Below, in pieces: positions 24,721-32,564 of a DNA stretch of 33,051 nt. The first letter of the stretch is position 1. Each line of letters begins with the position of its first letter. The DNA comes from a bacterium (lineage in GTDB: Bacteria; Actinomycetota; Aquicultoria; Aquicultorales; Aquicultoraceae). The DNA lies in contig CADDYS010000016.1 in NCBI GenBank assembly GCA_902810715.1, forward strand, positions 1 through 33,051, in the 5' to 3' direction. The notes beneath the pieces are model-generated. The model was given only the letters and a program-made list of their open reading frames with translations. It ran no database searches and was not told the DNA's origin. A program made the position numbers and the translations under genes.

Positions 24721-25926
24721 TTGCTTGATTTAAGCAAACTGCAGTTGCAAATAAAAGCACTTAGCAAACATCAAAGAGACCGGATGCGGGGCATAGCAGA
24801 GGCCTTCAGCATTGCCAGCGAACAGGTCAACCTGGTCTCGGATAACGTTGAGGCGTTTGTAAGCAAGGTCAGCCGCTCATCTACATCCTGGCTGGTTGCT
24901 ATGCCGACTGAGGAGCACCCGTTTGCGTCACATCGCCCAGTTGCATGCCCCGGCTCCTATGCAATTCTTTCAACGGATGGTTCGCAGATAAACCCCGACC
25001 GCCACAGCCCATACCGTGCTTTTTTGATAAACATCGGCAAAGTCGAGATAAGCTACGGGGATTACTCGGGATATCGCATTGAAAGTGAGCCAAGCCTTTT
25101 CTTTGAGGAAAAAGATATCGTGCGCCGCTTCGGCGGCAAGGAACGCGAGGTATCCGGCGGGGTGCTTGCCGCCCTTCGGCAGAAAATGGAGTCCGAGTCG
25201 CTCACTAATATGATTGAGGGATGCAAAACAAAGCCGGCGGTCGCGCTAATTGACGGCACGCTTATCCTCTGGAGCCTTGAGACCGAGCCGGGTATACTGG
25301 GGGGACTCGGCACCGATGACCTGAAACTGCAATCGTTTATCTCGCTCATGCAGTTAATATCCACCGGAAAAAAATCCGGTATTCCGGTTGCCGGGTACAT
25401 CAGCTCACCGGGGAGCAACGATGTTGTAAATGCGTTAAAGGTAAGTCTTTGCCCAAGCGAGCCTGTTGACTGCGATAGCTGCCCGTACAAGACGGGGGGT
25501 TTTGATGGGTCACTTCCCTGTGCTAAGATAGATAGAATCACGGATGCCGGGCTGTTCCGCCGGCTTCTTCAACTCGGCGAGCGATCTTCACTGTTTGGAA
25601 GTATATCAAAAATCCTGAAGGATTACGGTGAAGAAAAAATATATTTTTTCTATATAAATGTAGGCAAAGAAATCGCCCGAGTTGAAGTACCGGGCTGGGT
25701 TGCCCGCAACCCGGATGCAGTCGCACTGGTACATGCCGTCTGCCTGGACCAGGCAGATAAAGGGGTCGGCTACCCTATCGCAGTGGCCGAGGCACACGAG
25801 CAGGCTGTTGTAAAGCAGACAGATAAAAACATATTTGACCAGCTTGTTTTACAGGCATTAATAAGACAGGGTTCCCCCGTGATTGAATCCCGCAAAGCCA
25901 TTCGCAAAAAGGGAGGCTTTGTATAA
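24721..25926 (+). CDS. nurA: NurA-family DNA end-resection nuclease
   Basis: 401 residues. NurA is the 5'-3' nuclease partner of the HerA translocase. The RNase H-like core is visible: ILSTDGSQINPDRHSPYRAFLINIG (metal aspartate Asp86), AVALIDGTLILW with a second acid, AGYISSPGSNDVVNAL, and the C-terminal VPGWVARNPDAVALVHAVCLDQADKGVGYPIAVAEAHE block. An N-terminal coiled helix precedes the core. The start is TTG (24721) with AGAGGTG 8 nt upstream. First gene of a three-gene operon with a HAS-barrel protein and herA, under an SOS box. Confidence 0.93.
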   Translation: MLDLSKLQLQIKALSKHQRDRMRGIAEAFSIASEQVNLVSDNVEAFVSKVSRSSTSWLVAMPTEEHPFASHRPVACPGSYAILSTDGSQINPDRHSPYRAFLINIGKVEISYGDYSGYRIESEPSLFFEEKDIVRRFGGKEREVSGGVLAALRQKMESESLTNMIEGCKTKPAVALIDGTLILWSLETEPGILGGLGTDDLKLQSFISLMQLISTGKKSGIPVAGYISSPGSNDVVNALKVSLCPSEPVDCDSCPYKTGGFDGSLPCAKIDRITDAGLFRRLLQLGERSSLFGSISKILKDYGEEKIYFFYINVGKEIARVEVPGWVARNPDAVALVHAVCLDQADKGVGYPIAVAEAHEQAVVKQTDKNIFDQLVLQALIRQGSPVIESRKAIRKKGGFV

Positions 25927-26502
25927 ATGTCCGAACGAATCGGAGAGATAATCGAAGTCTATACAACCAGGTTCTTGGCACAGGCAGATGGCCTTGAAAA
26001 CCCTCCGCATTTTGGAAGCTTTGTTAAAGCCGAAAGCCAGGGTATGGCAATCTACGGCCTTGTCTATAACGTGCATGAGACAAGCATCGACCCAAACCGG
26101 CGCGCCGTGGCCTTTGGGATCGAGCGCACGGAACTTTTTAAGAGACAGCCGCAGATCGCCGAGTTTTTAAAGATTGAGTTTGAGGCAGCGATCATCGGAT
26201 TTAACGATGCCGGATACATCCGGGCGTATCTTCCCCCCTTCCCGCCAAGGATTCACAGCTTCATCTATCCCTGTGAGAAACAAGAAGTGCTTGACTTAAC
26301 GGAGGACTTAGAATTCATCCGAAGCATAAACGCTTTGCCGGGTTTGCCTGTTGAGGAGTTAGCTGCAGCTTCAATCCGTCTAGCTTGCTCTGAGCGTGGC
26401 AACGACCGTGCGTTTCTTGTTCGCGCAGGGCAAGAAATAGCCCAGCTTTTAAAAGAAGAGTATGAGAAGGCGAGAAGTATCATCAGGAGAATAAGCGATT
26501 GA
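25927..26502 (+). CDS. HAS-barrel protein of the HerA-NurA locus
   Basis: 191 residues. IGEIIEVYTTRFLAQADGLENPPHFGSFVKA is the pattern of the HAS barrel (HerA-ATP synthase barrel), usually found at the N-terminus of HerA. Here it is a separate protein with a helical C-terminal half (about 125-191). The ATG follows the nurA stop directly, with GGGAGG inside the nurA end, and the herA TTG start overlaps its TGA (TTGA). The tight coupling suggests that it is a subunit or adaptor of the HerA-NurA complex (inference). Confidence 0.78.
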   Translation: MSERIGEIIEVYTTRFLAQADGLENPPHFGSFVKAESQGMAIYGLVYNVHETSIDPNRRAVAFGIERTELFKRQPQIAEFLKIEFEAAIIGFNDAGYIRAYLPPFPPRIHSFIYPCEKQEVLDLTEDLEFIRSINALPGLPVEELAAASIRLACSERGNDRAFLVRAGQEIAQLLKEEYEKARSIIRRISD

Positions 26503-28136
26503 AAGATAAGGCACAGGAGATCGGAAAACTTATCGCGGGCTCACTTCTATCCGGCCTTGAGGCAAAGTTAAACGAAGATATTAACGTCGAGGGGATATCG
26601 GTTGGCCGCTTAATAGTCGTTGATGGCAGAGAGAACAAGTTTTTCTGTTTATTAAAAGATGTTTCGCTTGAGGCGACCAATGAAGATATTTTACTTAACC
26701 CGCCAAGCGGGGATTTTGCAAGGCAGGTGCACGCGGGGGTAAATACCTTTTACAAGCTCTCGGTGCAGCCGATGCTTATTACGGCGCAAAATCCAACCGA
26801 CTTAGACAGGCCCCGGCCCTCAACTACAGTGCCGCCGCACTTCTCCCCTGTCTGCGAGGCCTCAGCTGAAGACGTTTCGCTAATATTCGGTGCGCCGGGG
26901 ATCACCAACCCCGAGATAGGCTCACCGATATTTATGGAAGTTCCGGTCTGTCTTAACCTTGAGAGATTTTGCAAGCGAAGTAACGCGATATTTGGCAAAA
27001 GCGGTTCGGGCAAAAGCGTACTTGCCCGGATGGTTTTAGGCTACCTTATCAAAAGCGACATGGCGATAAACCTTGTCTTTGACATGCACAACGAATACGG
27101 CTGGAGCGCAACCAACGAGGGCGGCATCGATGACCCCAGCCTAAAGCAGCTTCTGGGAAGCAAAGTTGCAATATTCACCGTTGATTCCAACTCGCCGCTT
27201 TACCGAAAAATCCGCGCCGACTACGACGTGCAGATTCCCTACGGCGCAGTTGAGATAGCCGATCTCGAGCTTGCCGCGGGCGAGCTAGGTCTAACTCAAG
27301 CCGGTATCGAGACGATGTACCGCCTCGCGGATAAGTGGGGCGAGGACAAGTGGCTTGCTAAGTTCTTGGATATGGATACCGATGAGTTCCCCCAAGTCGT
27401 TGAGGATTTAAAAGTAAACGAGCAGGCCCTAAATAAGCTTCGCCGCTGCCTCGACCGGCTAAAGAAGCTTCCCTTCATCCGAAAAGAAGTCGCCGACGAC
27501 ACGGTTAACCGGATTATGGATTTTATCCAGGATGGCAAGCACATCGTTTTCCAGTTTGGACGCTACAACTCGATGCTTGCCTACATCCTGGTCGCAAATA
27601 TTCTGACGCGCAGGCTGCATAAGCTTTATGTTGATAAAACTGACAGTGCACGGGCCGACGGAGTCGACGGGCCGAAACCTTTAGTTGTAACAATCGAGGA
27701 GGCACATAAATTCCTGGACCCACAAGTCGCCCGGCAGACAACCTTTGGCACAATTGCCCGCGAGATGCGAAAGTACAACATGGTTCTTCTTTTAATCGAC
27801 CAGCGGCCAAGCGGTATCGACGACGAGGTGCTATCCCAGGTAGGCACGCGCATAATCGGCGACCTCGGCGACGAGCGGGATATCAACGCGGTACTTACCG
27901 GGCTCCCCAATCAAGGGACGCTAAAGGTATTGATAAACAACCTTGAGCCCAGGCAGTTTTTGCTTACCGGATTTGCGCTTCCGATGCCGGTTGTAATCGA
28001 TGCCAAAGACTACGGCAAATTCTGTAGCGAGATTTCGCTTGGCTCGGGAATAATACTGGATGAGATCGAGCGGCGAAAGACCGTGGATGAGCTTAAAGCC
28101 CAAGTGTACGGCGATGACCAGATTATTTTTGATTAA
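26499..28136 (+). CDS. herA: HerA-family hexameric DNA translocase/helicase
   Basis: 545 residues of the HerA/FtsK ATPase group. An N-terminal barrel-like region (about 30-60, ISVGRLIVVDGRENKFFCLLKDV) precedes Walker A FGKSGSGKS (165-173), DMHNEYGW, Walker B with the catalytic glutamates LVVTIEEAHKF (396-405), and LLIDQRPSGIDDEVLSQVGTRI with the sensor and arginine-finger region. In archaea HerA drives NurA to make long 3' tails at double-strand breaks together with Mre11-Rad50. TTG start, 4-nt overlap with the HAS-barrel gene. Confidence 0.94.
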   Translation: MKDKAQEIGKLIAGSLLSGLEAKLNEDINVEGISVGRLIVVDGRENKFFCLLKDVSLEATNEDILLNPPSGDFARQVHAGVNTFYKLSVQPMLITAQNPTDLDRPRPSTTVPPHFSPVCEASAEDVSLIFGAPGITNPEIGSPIFMEVPVCLNLERFCKRSNAIFGKSGSGKSVLARMVLGYLIKSDMAINLVFDMHNEYGWSATNEGGIDDPSLKQLLGSKVAIFTVDSNSPLYRKIRADYDVQIPYGAVEIADLELAAGELGLTQAGIETMYRLADKWGEDKWLAKFLDMDTDEFPQVVEDLKVNEQALNKLRRCLDRLKKLPFIRKEVADDTVNRIMDFIQDGKHIVFQFGRYNSMLAYILVANILTRRLHKLYVDKTDSARADGVDGPKPLVVTIEEAHKFLDPQVARQTTFGTIAREMRKYNMVLLLIDQRPSGIDDEVLSQVGTRIIGDLGDERDINAVLTGLPNQGTLKVLINNLEPRQFLLTGFALPMPVVIDAKDYGKFCSEISLGSGIILDEIERRKTVDELKAQVYGDDQIIFD

Positions 28137-28461
28137 GGCCTAGGGATTGTCGATTTACAATCTTCGATTGTCGAATCAAACACCGGTGAGTCGGTGAATG
28201 GGAAAATGTTGCCCGATTCATCGGGCCTGGTGTAAGGCTCAATGTAGTTGCCCAATTCATCGGGCGCGCACTAGCAAAACGGTGATGGTTAAAGATGTAC
28301 TATGTCCTGTAAATAGGTTAACCATAGGTCTGTGCAACTGCGCGCTTGATAAATCAAGCAACTACACCGCCCCATAAATGCGGCAACTACAGGTCTGATA
28401 AAGGGTTTTTAATTTTACGTTTTTGCAATTTTGGTTAAGGCTTCATAGCAAGGAAAGCAGC
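28137..28461. other. Repeat-filled gap between herA and the Mre11-type gene
   Basis: No gene is seen. It holds GATTGTCGATTTACAATC-type short repeats (28145-28180), a solo hairpin GCCCGATTCATCGGGC (28211-28226), the full element copy C, and a partial head GCCCCATAAATGCGGCAAC after it. There is no SOS box here, so the downstream nuclease gene seems to be controlled separately or by readthrough from herA. Confidence 0.7.
28243..28366 (-). repeat. Dispersed ~125-bp palindromic element, copy C (inverted)
   Basis: Read on the minus strand it lines up with copies A and B: TGTAGTTGCTTGATTTATCA, then GCGCGCAGTTGCACAGACC, TATGGTTAACC, then TTTAACCATCACCGTTTTGC and the final hairpin before GCAACTACA. 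Opposite orientation and high similarity support a mobile or multiplying element. Confidence 0.82.
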
Positions 28462-29781
28462 ATGGCTACCGAAAAGCTATCCACATCAACACAAAGCACT
28501 GTTGAGGTATCAGCTGACCCCAAGTTAAAAACCGATACCATCAAAGTCATCCACTTTGCAGATCTTCACCTGGGGATGGAAAATTACGGACGTGTTGATT
28601 CTAAGACAGGTCTTAGCCAGCGTGTGGTTGACTTTTTAAAATCCCTTAACTTTATGGTGGATACGGCAATCGAGCAAGACGTAGCCCTGGTCGTCTTTGC
28701 CGGGGATGCCTTTCGCAACCAGAAACCCAACCCGACACTGCAGCGTGAGTTTGCCAGAATAATCCGCCGTCTGATTAAGGCAGATATTAAAGTGGTACTT
28801 CTTGTAGGAAACCATGACCTGCCAAACATGCAGGCGCAGGCACACTCGATGGCGGTCTACGATGCCCTGGAGATCGACGGCGTCTATGTCGCCCGCTCAC
28901 CCGAGCTTTTTACCATCTCAACTAAACAAGGGTTGGTCCAAGTGGCGGCCCTTCCCCATTTCTCACGAAGCCGTCTTATCGCAAGCCTAAAAGACCAGGA
29001 TATCGAGTACAAGGATAAAACCCTAACCGAGCTAAACGACCTTATGACAAAAACGGTCGAGACATTTGTCGATGACTTGGCAAGGCAAGTTGATCAAAGC
29101 ATCCCGGCGATACTTACCGCGCACCTAAGCGTCTCAACCGCAACTGTCGGCTGTGAAGATAGAAGCATCCTTGCCGGACATGAGATAACAGTTCTACCAA
29201 GTACCCTGCAGCGCCCCGAATTTGATTACGTCGCCTTAGGCCACATCCATAAATTTCAGGATTTAAGCCAAGGCATGTACCCCCACCTTATCTACTCAGG
29301 AAGCATAGACCGGGTAGACTTCGGTGAAGAAAAAGAGGATAAGGGCTTCTGCCTTGTAAACCTTACGCGCGGCGCAACCACTTACGAGTTTATAAAAGCC
29401 CCGGCACGCCGCTTCGTCACAATAGATATCGAGTGCAAGACGGATGAGCCAACAACGGAAGCGTGTGCGGCTTGCGAGAAAGCCGATTTAGATGGCGCCG
29501 TAGTTCGTGCACGCATCAAAGTACCGATAAAATTCAAAGAGCAGATAAGAAAAGATGAGATATTGGCTGCTTTATCGAGTGCTTACTTTGTCGCCTACAT
29601 CAACATTGAGACTACCGGCGAAGAGGTAAGAACTCGAAACCCAAATCTAACCGAGACGCAAACCCCAGCAGCCGCCCTTGCCGAGTATATCAAGACCCGC
29701 GACGATTTGCTTGAGCGCAAAGAAGAGCTGATTGAATACGGCCAGAAACTGATCGACGAGCTGCAGATGCGGGGGTTGTAA
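28462..29781 (+). CDS. Mre11/SbcD-type DNA repair nuclease
   Basis: 439 residues from the ATG at 28462 (AAGGAAA is 8 nt upstream; an earlier start at 28423 would add an unsupported 13-residue tail). Metallophosphoesterase motifs: VIHFADLHLG (Asp34, His36), FAGDAF (Asp82), LLVGNHDLPN (Asn117, His118, Asp119), ILTAHLS and ALGHIHKFQ, which form the two-metal site. A capping domain and a C-terminal coiled segment (about 405-439) that would contact Rad50/SbcC follow. No rad50/sbcC gene is adjacent: the next gene is an unrelated exporter ATPase on the other strand. The location after nurA-herA mirrors archaeal end-resection operons. Confidence 0.9.
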   Translation: MATEKLSTSTQSTVEVSADPKLKTDTIKVIHFADLHLGMENYGRVDSKTGLSQRVVDFLKSLNFMVDTAIEQDVALVVFAGDAFRNQKPNPTLQREFARIIRRLIKADIKVVLLVGNHDLPNMQAQAHSMAVYDALEIDGVYVARSPELFTISTKQGLVQVAALPHFSRSRLIASLKDQDIEYKDKTLTELNDLMTKTVETFVDDLARQVDQSIPAILTAHLSVSTATVGCEDRSILAGHEITVLPSTLQRPEFDYVALGHIHKFQDLSQGMYPHLIYSGSIDRVDFGEEKEDKGFCLVNLTRGATTYEFIKAPARRFVTIDIECKTDEPTTEACAACEKADLDGAVVRARIKVPIKFKEQIRKDEILAALSSAYFVAYINIETTGEEVRTRNPNLTETQTPAAALAEYIKTRDDLLERKEELIEYGQKLIDELQMRGL

Positions 29782-29879
29782 ATCGCTGCAAGAGTCATAT
29801 TTAAGCGAAGAGCAAATGGCCTTAAAAGCAAGGCGTCTTAGAAATATTCTAACGTAAGCCCAGTATCAAGCTGTAACTT

Positions 29880-30554
29880 TTAGACACCAACAGTCAAATA
29901 ATTGAGATCAATAATCCGCGTGCCTACTTTAACTACTTCATCGTCATGTGTCGCAACAATAAAGGTTCTGCTGCCTTCACCATGGAGCTGCTTCATTAAG
30001 TAAAGAATCTCACCGCTTGTTTGTTTATCAAGGTTCCCTGTCGGCTCATCTGCTAAAACGATCGTTGGATTGTTAACTAAGGCTCTGGCTATTGCCACTC
30101 TTTGCTGCTCACCGCCAGAGAGTTCAGCTGGATAATGCCTAGCCCTATGCGCAAGACCCACCCTGCCAAGCATCTCATGCACAAAACGTTCTAGTTCCGC
30201 AGATCGCACATGCCCACTAAGGAGTAACGGTAATTGAACATTATCAAAAGCCGTTAGAAAATGAATTAGATTAAAGGCTTGATAGATAAAACCAAAAGTT
30301 CTTAGCCTCAATTCGCTCAATTCATGTATCCCACCATGGGAAATATCTTTACCAAAGAGAGTTACTTTGCCTGAAGTCGGCTTTTCAAGCGTTCCTATAA
30401 TATTAAGAAGCGTTGATTTTCCCGAACCTGAAGCGCCTTTGATGATCAAGAACTCGCCGCTATTAACTTCTATATCAAGGTTGTTGAACACACATACTTT
30501 ATGCTTGTTGTGAATATAGTTTTTCGTTACATTTGTTAGACGAACTATTCCCAT
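29880..30554 (-). CDS. ABC transporter ATPase, LolD/MacB type
   Basis: 224 residues. Walker A IKGASGSGKSTLLNIIGTLEKPTSG, Q-loop FIYQAFNLI, signature LSGGEQQRVAIARAL, Walker B IVLADEPTGNLD and the switch histidine VATHDD are all present, so it should be active. This subfamily pairs with FtsX-like permeases that act mechanically on exported peptides or lipoproteins rather than channel-type transport. The ATG is 2 nt past the permease stop, with GGAG in the permease end. Confidence 0.93.
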   Translation of the reverse strand: MGIVRLTNVTKNYIHNKHKVCVFNNLDIEVNSGEFLIIKGASGSGKSTLLNIIGTLEKPTSGKVTLFGKDISHGGIHELSELRLRTFGFIYQAFNLIHFLTAFDNVQLPLLLSGHVRSAELERFVHEMLGRVGLAHRARHYPAELSGGEQQRVAIARALVNNPTIVLADEPTGNLDKQTSGEILYLMKQLHGEGSRTFIVATHDDEVVKVGTRIIDLNYLTVGV

Positions 30555-30556
30555 AA

Positions 30557-31822
30557 CTACTCCAATCTTAATAACCTAGCTATCTCTATCTTTGATAGCT
30601 TGATATTAGCGATAACCGAGGAGATTATAAATGCAAAAAGATTAACAAGCAATGCGATACCGATAACCTTATAAACAACTATGGCAGGGAGATAAAACGT
30701 GAGAAAATATCTGAAATATAGCTTTGTTATATAGATGCTAAATATGAGAATGGCCGAGTTGGTTATCAATGAGTCAAGCGCATTGTGAATAATTATCAGC
30801 CTTCTATTAGCACCGATAGCCGAGAGAATAGCATATAGCTTTTGGCGTAGATCAATGTTTTTCAAACTATTGCCAAGAAATAAGAACAAATATAGAGCTA
30901 ACGCCCCATACTGCAAAAACCAGAACTGATAAGATTGACCTAACTTTGCCGCCTCGTTAATCCTTGATTTTAAGGCTTGTTGACGCGTCTCAAATATAAG
31001 CTCATTCTTCTTTGACCCTAACTGATCTAATAGTCCTTCGCTTCCGGCATTAGCAAAGCTTTTTAACTTTATAAAAGCTGCTTCATAATCCGGGGAATAC
31101 TTCGGGGAATACCCGGTTGACATCCTATTTTCCTGGTCGATAGCTTTCTTTAGACTAACAAGAAATTGTTCTTTGTTGCTAGCATCGGCAACGATAATAT
31201 CGCGTTGAGTGTTAGGATAAACTATTCCGCTAACTCTATATCTGAGCGATTTGCCTTTGGTGGATTTCAACTTGAAGCTCTCCCATTTAATATCTATAAA
31301 ATCGCCGATGCCAACCTTGAGAGAGCTTGCCAAGTTTGCCGGCAAAACGCATGCATTTGGTTCGAATGAACCCTGTACTAAGAGCTTTTTGTTTACCAGC
31401 AGAGCTTCTGATGCAATACTTATGTTATCAACCAAATAGACATCTGCTACAATATGATTACTCTGGCTCCAGATATCAGTCGTAAAATCACTAAGGGCTA
31501 AAACATATTGAGTACCCTTGTACGCTTTTAACTTTTGAACATCTGTCTTCGTTATTGGGCCTGACAAGCTAATATCGTAGTTTGCCGTCCTATATGCGAC
31601 AGTCTGGAACTCATAGTAGGCAGCTGGAAGCGCAAAAAACGTAAGGACGAGCGAAAATATTAAAACCATAAATGCATAATTTCGAATATTCCTTAAGAAG
31701 CCTCGCCTATACTCACTTAATAATAGGCTAGCGCCTATGCTGATATGGCGCGCTTTTTTATTCTTTTGGTTAGTCAGAGTCCTAGCATATGCTAGGACTC
31801 TGACTGTTTCTCTGCTTTCCAT
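30557..31822 (-). CDS. FtsX-like ABC permease
   Basis: 421 residues from the ATG at 31822 (after the secreted protein stop); a longer frame to 31873 would overlap that gene by 49 nt. One membrane segment near residues 48-68 (FMVLIFSLVLTFFALPAAYYEF), a large extracytoplasmic loop of about 230 residues, then three more spans (ALALYLFLFLGNSL; NSAILIFSIYITKLYF; VIGIALLVNLFAFIISSVIA). This is the four-span layout of MacB/FtsX permeases. The first 25 residues are charged and are encoded partly by a 34-bp perfect palindrome, so the true start could be downstream. Product identity beyond the family is unknown. Confidence 0.8.
   Translation of the reverse strand: MESRETVRVLAYARTLTNQKNKKARHISIGASLLLSEYRRGFLRNIRNYAFMVLIFSLVLTFFALPAAYYEFQTVAYRTANYDISLSGPITKTDVQKLKAYKGTQYVLALSDFTTDIWSQSNHIVADVYLVDNISIASEALLVNKKLLVQGSFEPNACVLPANLASSLKVGIGDFIDIKWESFKLKSTKGKSLRYRVSGIVYPNTQRDIIVADASNKEQFLVSLKKAIDQENRMSTGYSPKYSPDYEAAFIKLKSFANAGSEGLLDQLGSKKNELIFETRQQALKSRINEAAKLGQSYQFWFLQYGALALYLFLFLGNSLKNIDLRQKLYAILSAIGANRRLIIIHNALDSLITNSAILIFSIYITKLYFRYFLTFYLPAIVVYKVIGIALLVNLFAFIISSVIANIKLSKIEIARLLRLE
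31772..31805. repeat. Perfect 34-bp palindrome at the start of the permease gene
   Basis: Each half (31772-31788 and 31789-31805) is the exact reverse complement of the other, with no loop. The half reads AGTCAGAGTCCTAGCAT. It lies 17-50 nt inside the permease frame, directly after the secreted protein gene. No U-run follows on either strand, so it is not a normal terminator. It may be an operator, an RNA processing hairpin that sets the ratio of secreted protein to exporter, or an inserted repeat. Confidence 0.85.
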
Positions 31823-31824
31823 GA

Positions 31825-32337
31825 TTAGTTTACCGTCGACCAGTAAGTCTTCCAAGCATCTGGTATATACCATGAGCTACCGGCCATATGTTTAAACGAT
31901 CCCCTATATGCGCTATATGTCGCTGCTTGCAGCCATATATCATAGGTTCCGGTGTACCATATCACACCACTATCATACCTCCAACAATTGCCGCCATACG
32001 AACCATTGTATTGATAGCTGAAGCCATTGTGTGGTACATTCCCGTTATTGTAGAGAGGCTGGCGGTAATACGGGTTGATCAGCATTTCTAGCCTTGCATC
32101 AGCCAATGCGTATGTGACCAGATGTTGGGAATGATACGGATAGGTCCATTGCCAAGCAGATGTTGGATTTGGTGAGAAATAGAAGCTCATGCTGGTAACC
32201 GCTGTCGACCCAACTTTTCCGGGCTTACCTTGACCGTTCTTACTATTATCCTTTGCAATAGCTAAACCTGGGCTTAATAGCATGGTTGCAACAAGCAACA
32301 TAACTACGATCAGGCTTAACTTTCGTAGTCTTTTCAT
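31825..32337 (-). CDS. Secreted aromatic-rich protein, candidate bacteriocin-like cargo of the adjacent exporter
   Basis: 170 residues from the ATG at 32337 (AAAGG about 9 nt upstream; an earlier TTG at 32352 is less likely). A clear signal peptide, MKRLRKLSLIVVMLLVATML, ends near GLAIA, so cleavage likely follows residue 28-30. The mature part (about 140 residues) begins with a lysine/glycine-rich stretch, then is very rich in tyrosine and tryptophan (SAWQWTYPY; SYQYNGSYGGNCWRYDSG; IWYTGTYDIWLQAATYSAYRG), with a single cysteine. I do not recognise a family with certainty. The order secreted protein, permease, LolD-type ATPase is that of lactococcin-972-type loci, but this protein is longer. 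Confidence 0.7.
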   Translation of the reverse strand: MKRLRKLSLIVVMLLVATMLLSPGLAIAKDNSKNGQGKPGKVGSTAVTSMSFYFSPNPTSAWQWTYPYHSQHLVTYALADARLEMLINPYYRQPLYNNGNVPHNGFSYQYNGSYGGNCWRYDSGVIWYTGTYDIWLQAATYSAYRGSFKHMAGSSWYIPDAWKTYWSTVN

Positions 32338-32427
32338 CTCCAATCCTTTCAATCGATATCGAGATTTGATAAAATTACTTTTGTCACCTCTTGGAACGAC
32401 CCTTAGGGTGTTTGTCCTAAGTTTTCA

Positions 32428-32497
32428 GGGGGTGGCTTTATCTTCTTCTCGAAAGCTATCGAGAAGAATTATGTAAACCCTCAATTGAACCACCCCC
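32428..32497. other. Nested hairpin upstream of the secreted protein gene
   Basis: The outer arms GGGGGTGG (32428-32435) and CCACCCCC (32490-32497) enclose a perfect 10-bp stem TTCTTCTCGA (32443-32452) / TCGAGAAGAA (32459-32468) with a 6-nt loop. It lies 91-160 nt upstream of the secreted protein start, so on the minus strand it may be in its leader or end an upstream transcript. Confidence 0.5.
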
Positions 32498-32564
32498 CCC
32501 CATTTTTAACAGACATGTTGCCTGCTTTGTATAATCCTGTATTAACAGTGCGTATTTCGCCCAA

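Noticed and set aside
26499-28136. HerA as part of an antiphage HerA-SIR2 or HerA-DUF4297 defence system
   Set aside because: The neighbours are NurA, a HAS-barrel protein and Mre11, with SOS control, which fits repair. No defence effector domain is seen.
29880-30554. The ATPase after mre11 as the missing Rad50
   Set aside because: At 224 residues with LSGGEQQRVAIARAL and no coiled coil it is a transporter ATPase on the opposite strand, paired with a permease.
31360-31375. SOS box at GGTTCGAATGAACC
   Set aside because: The half-sites are in the reverse order (GTTC-N4-GAAC) and it lies inside the permease gene.
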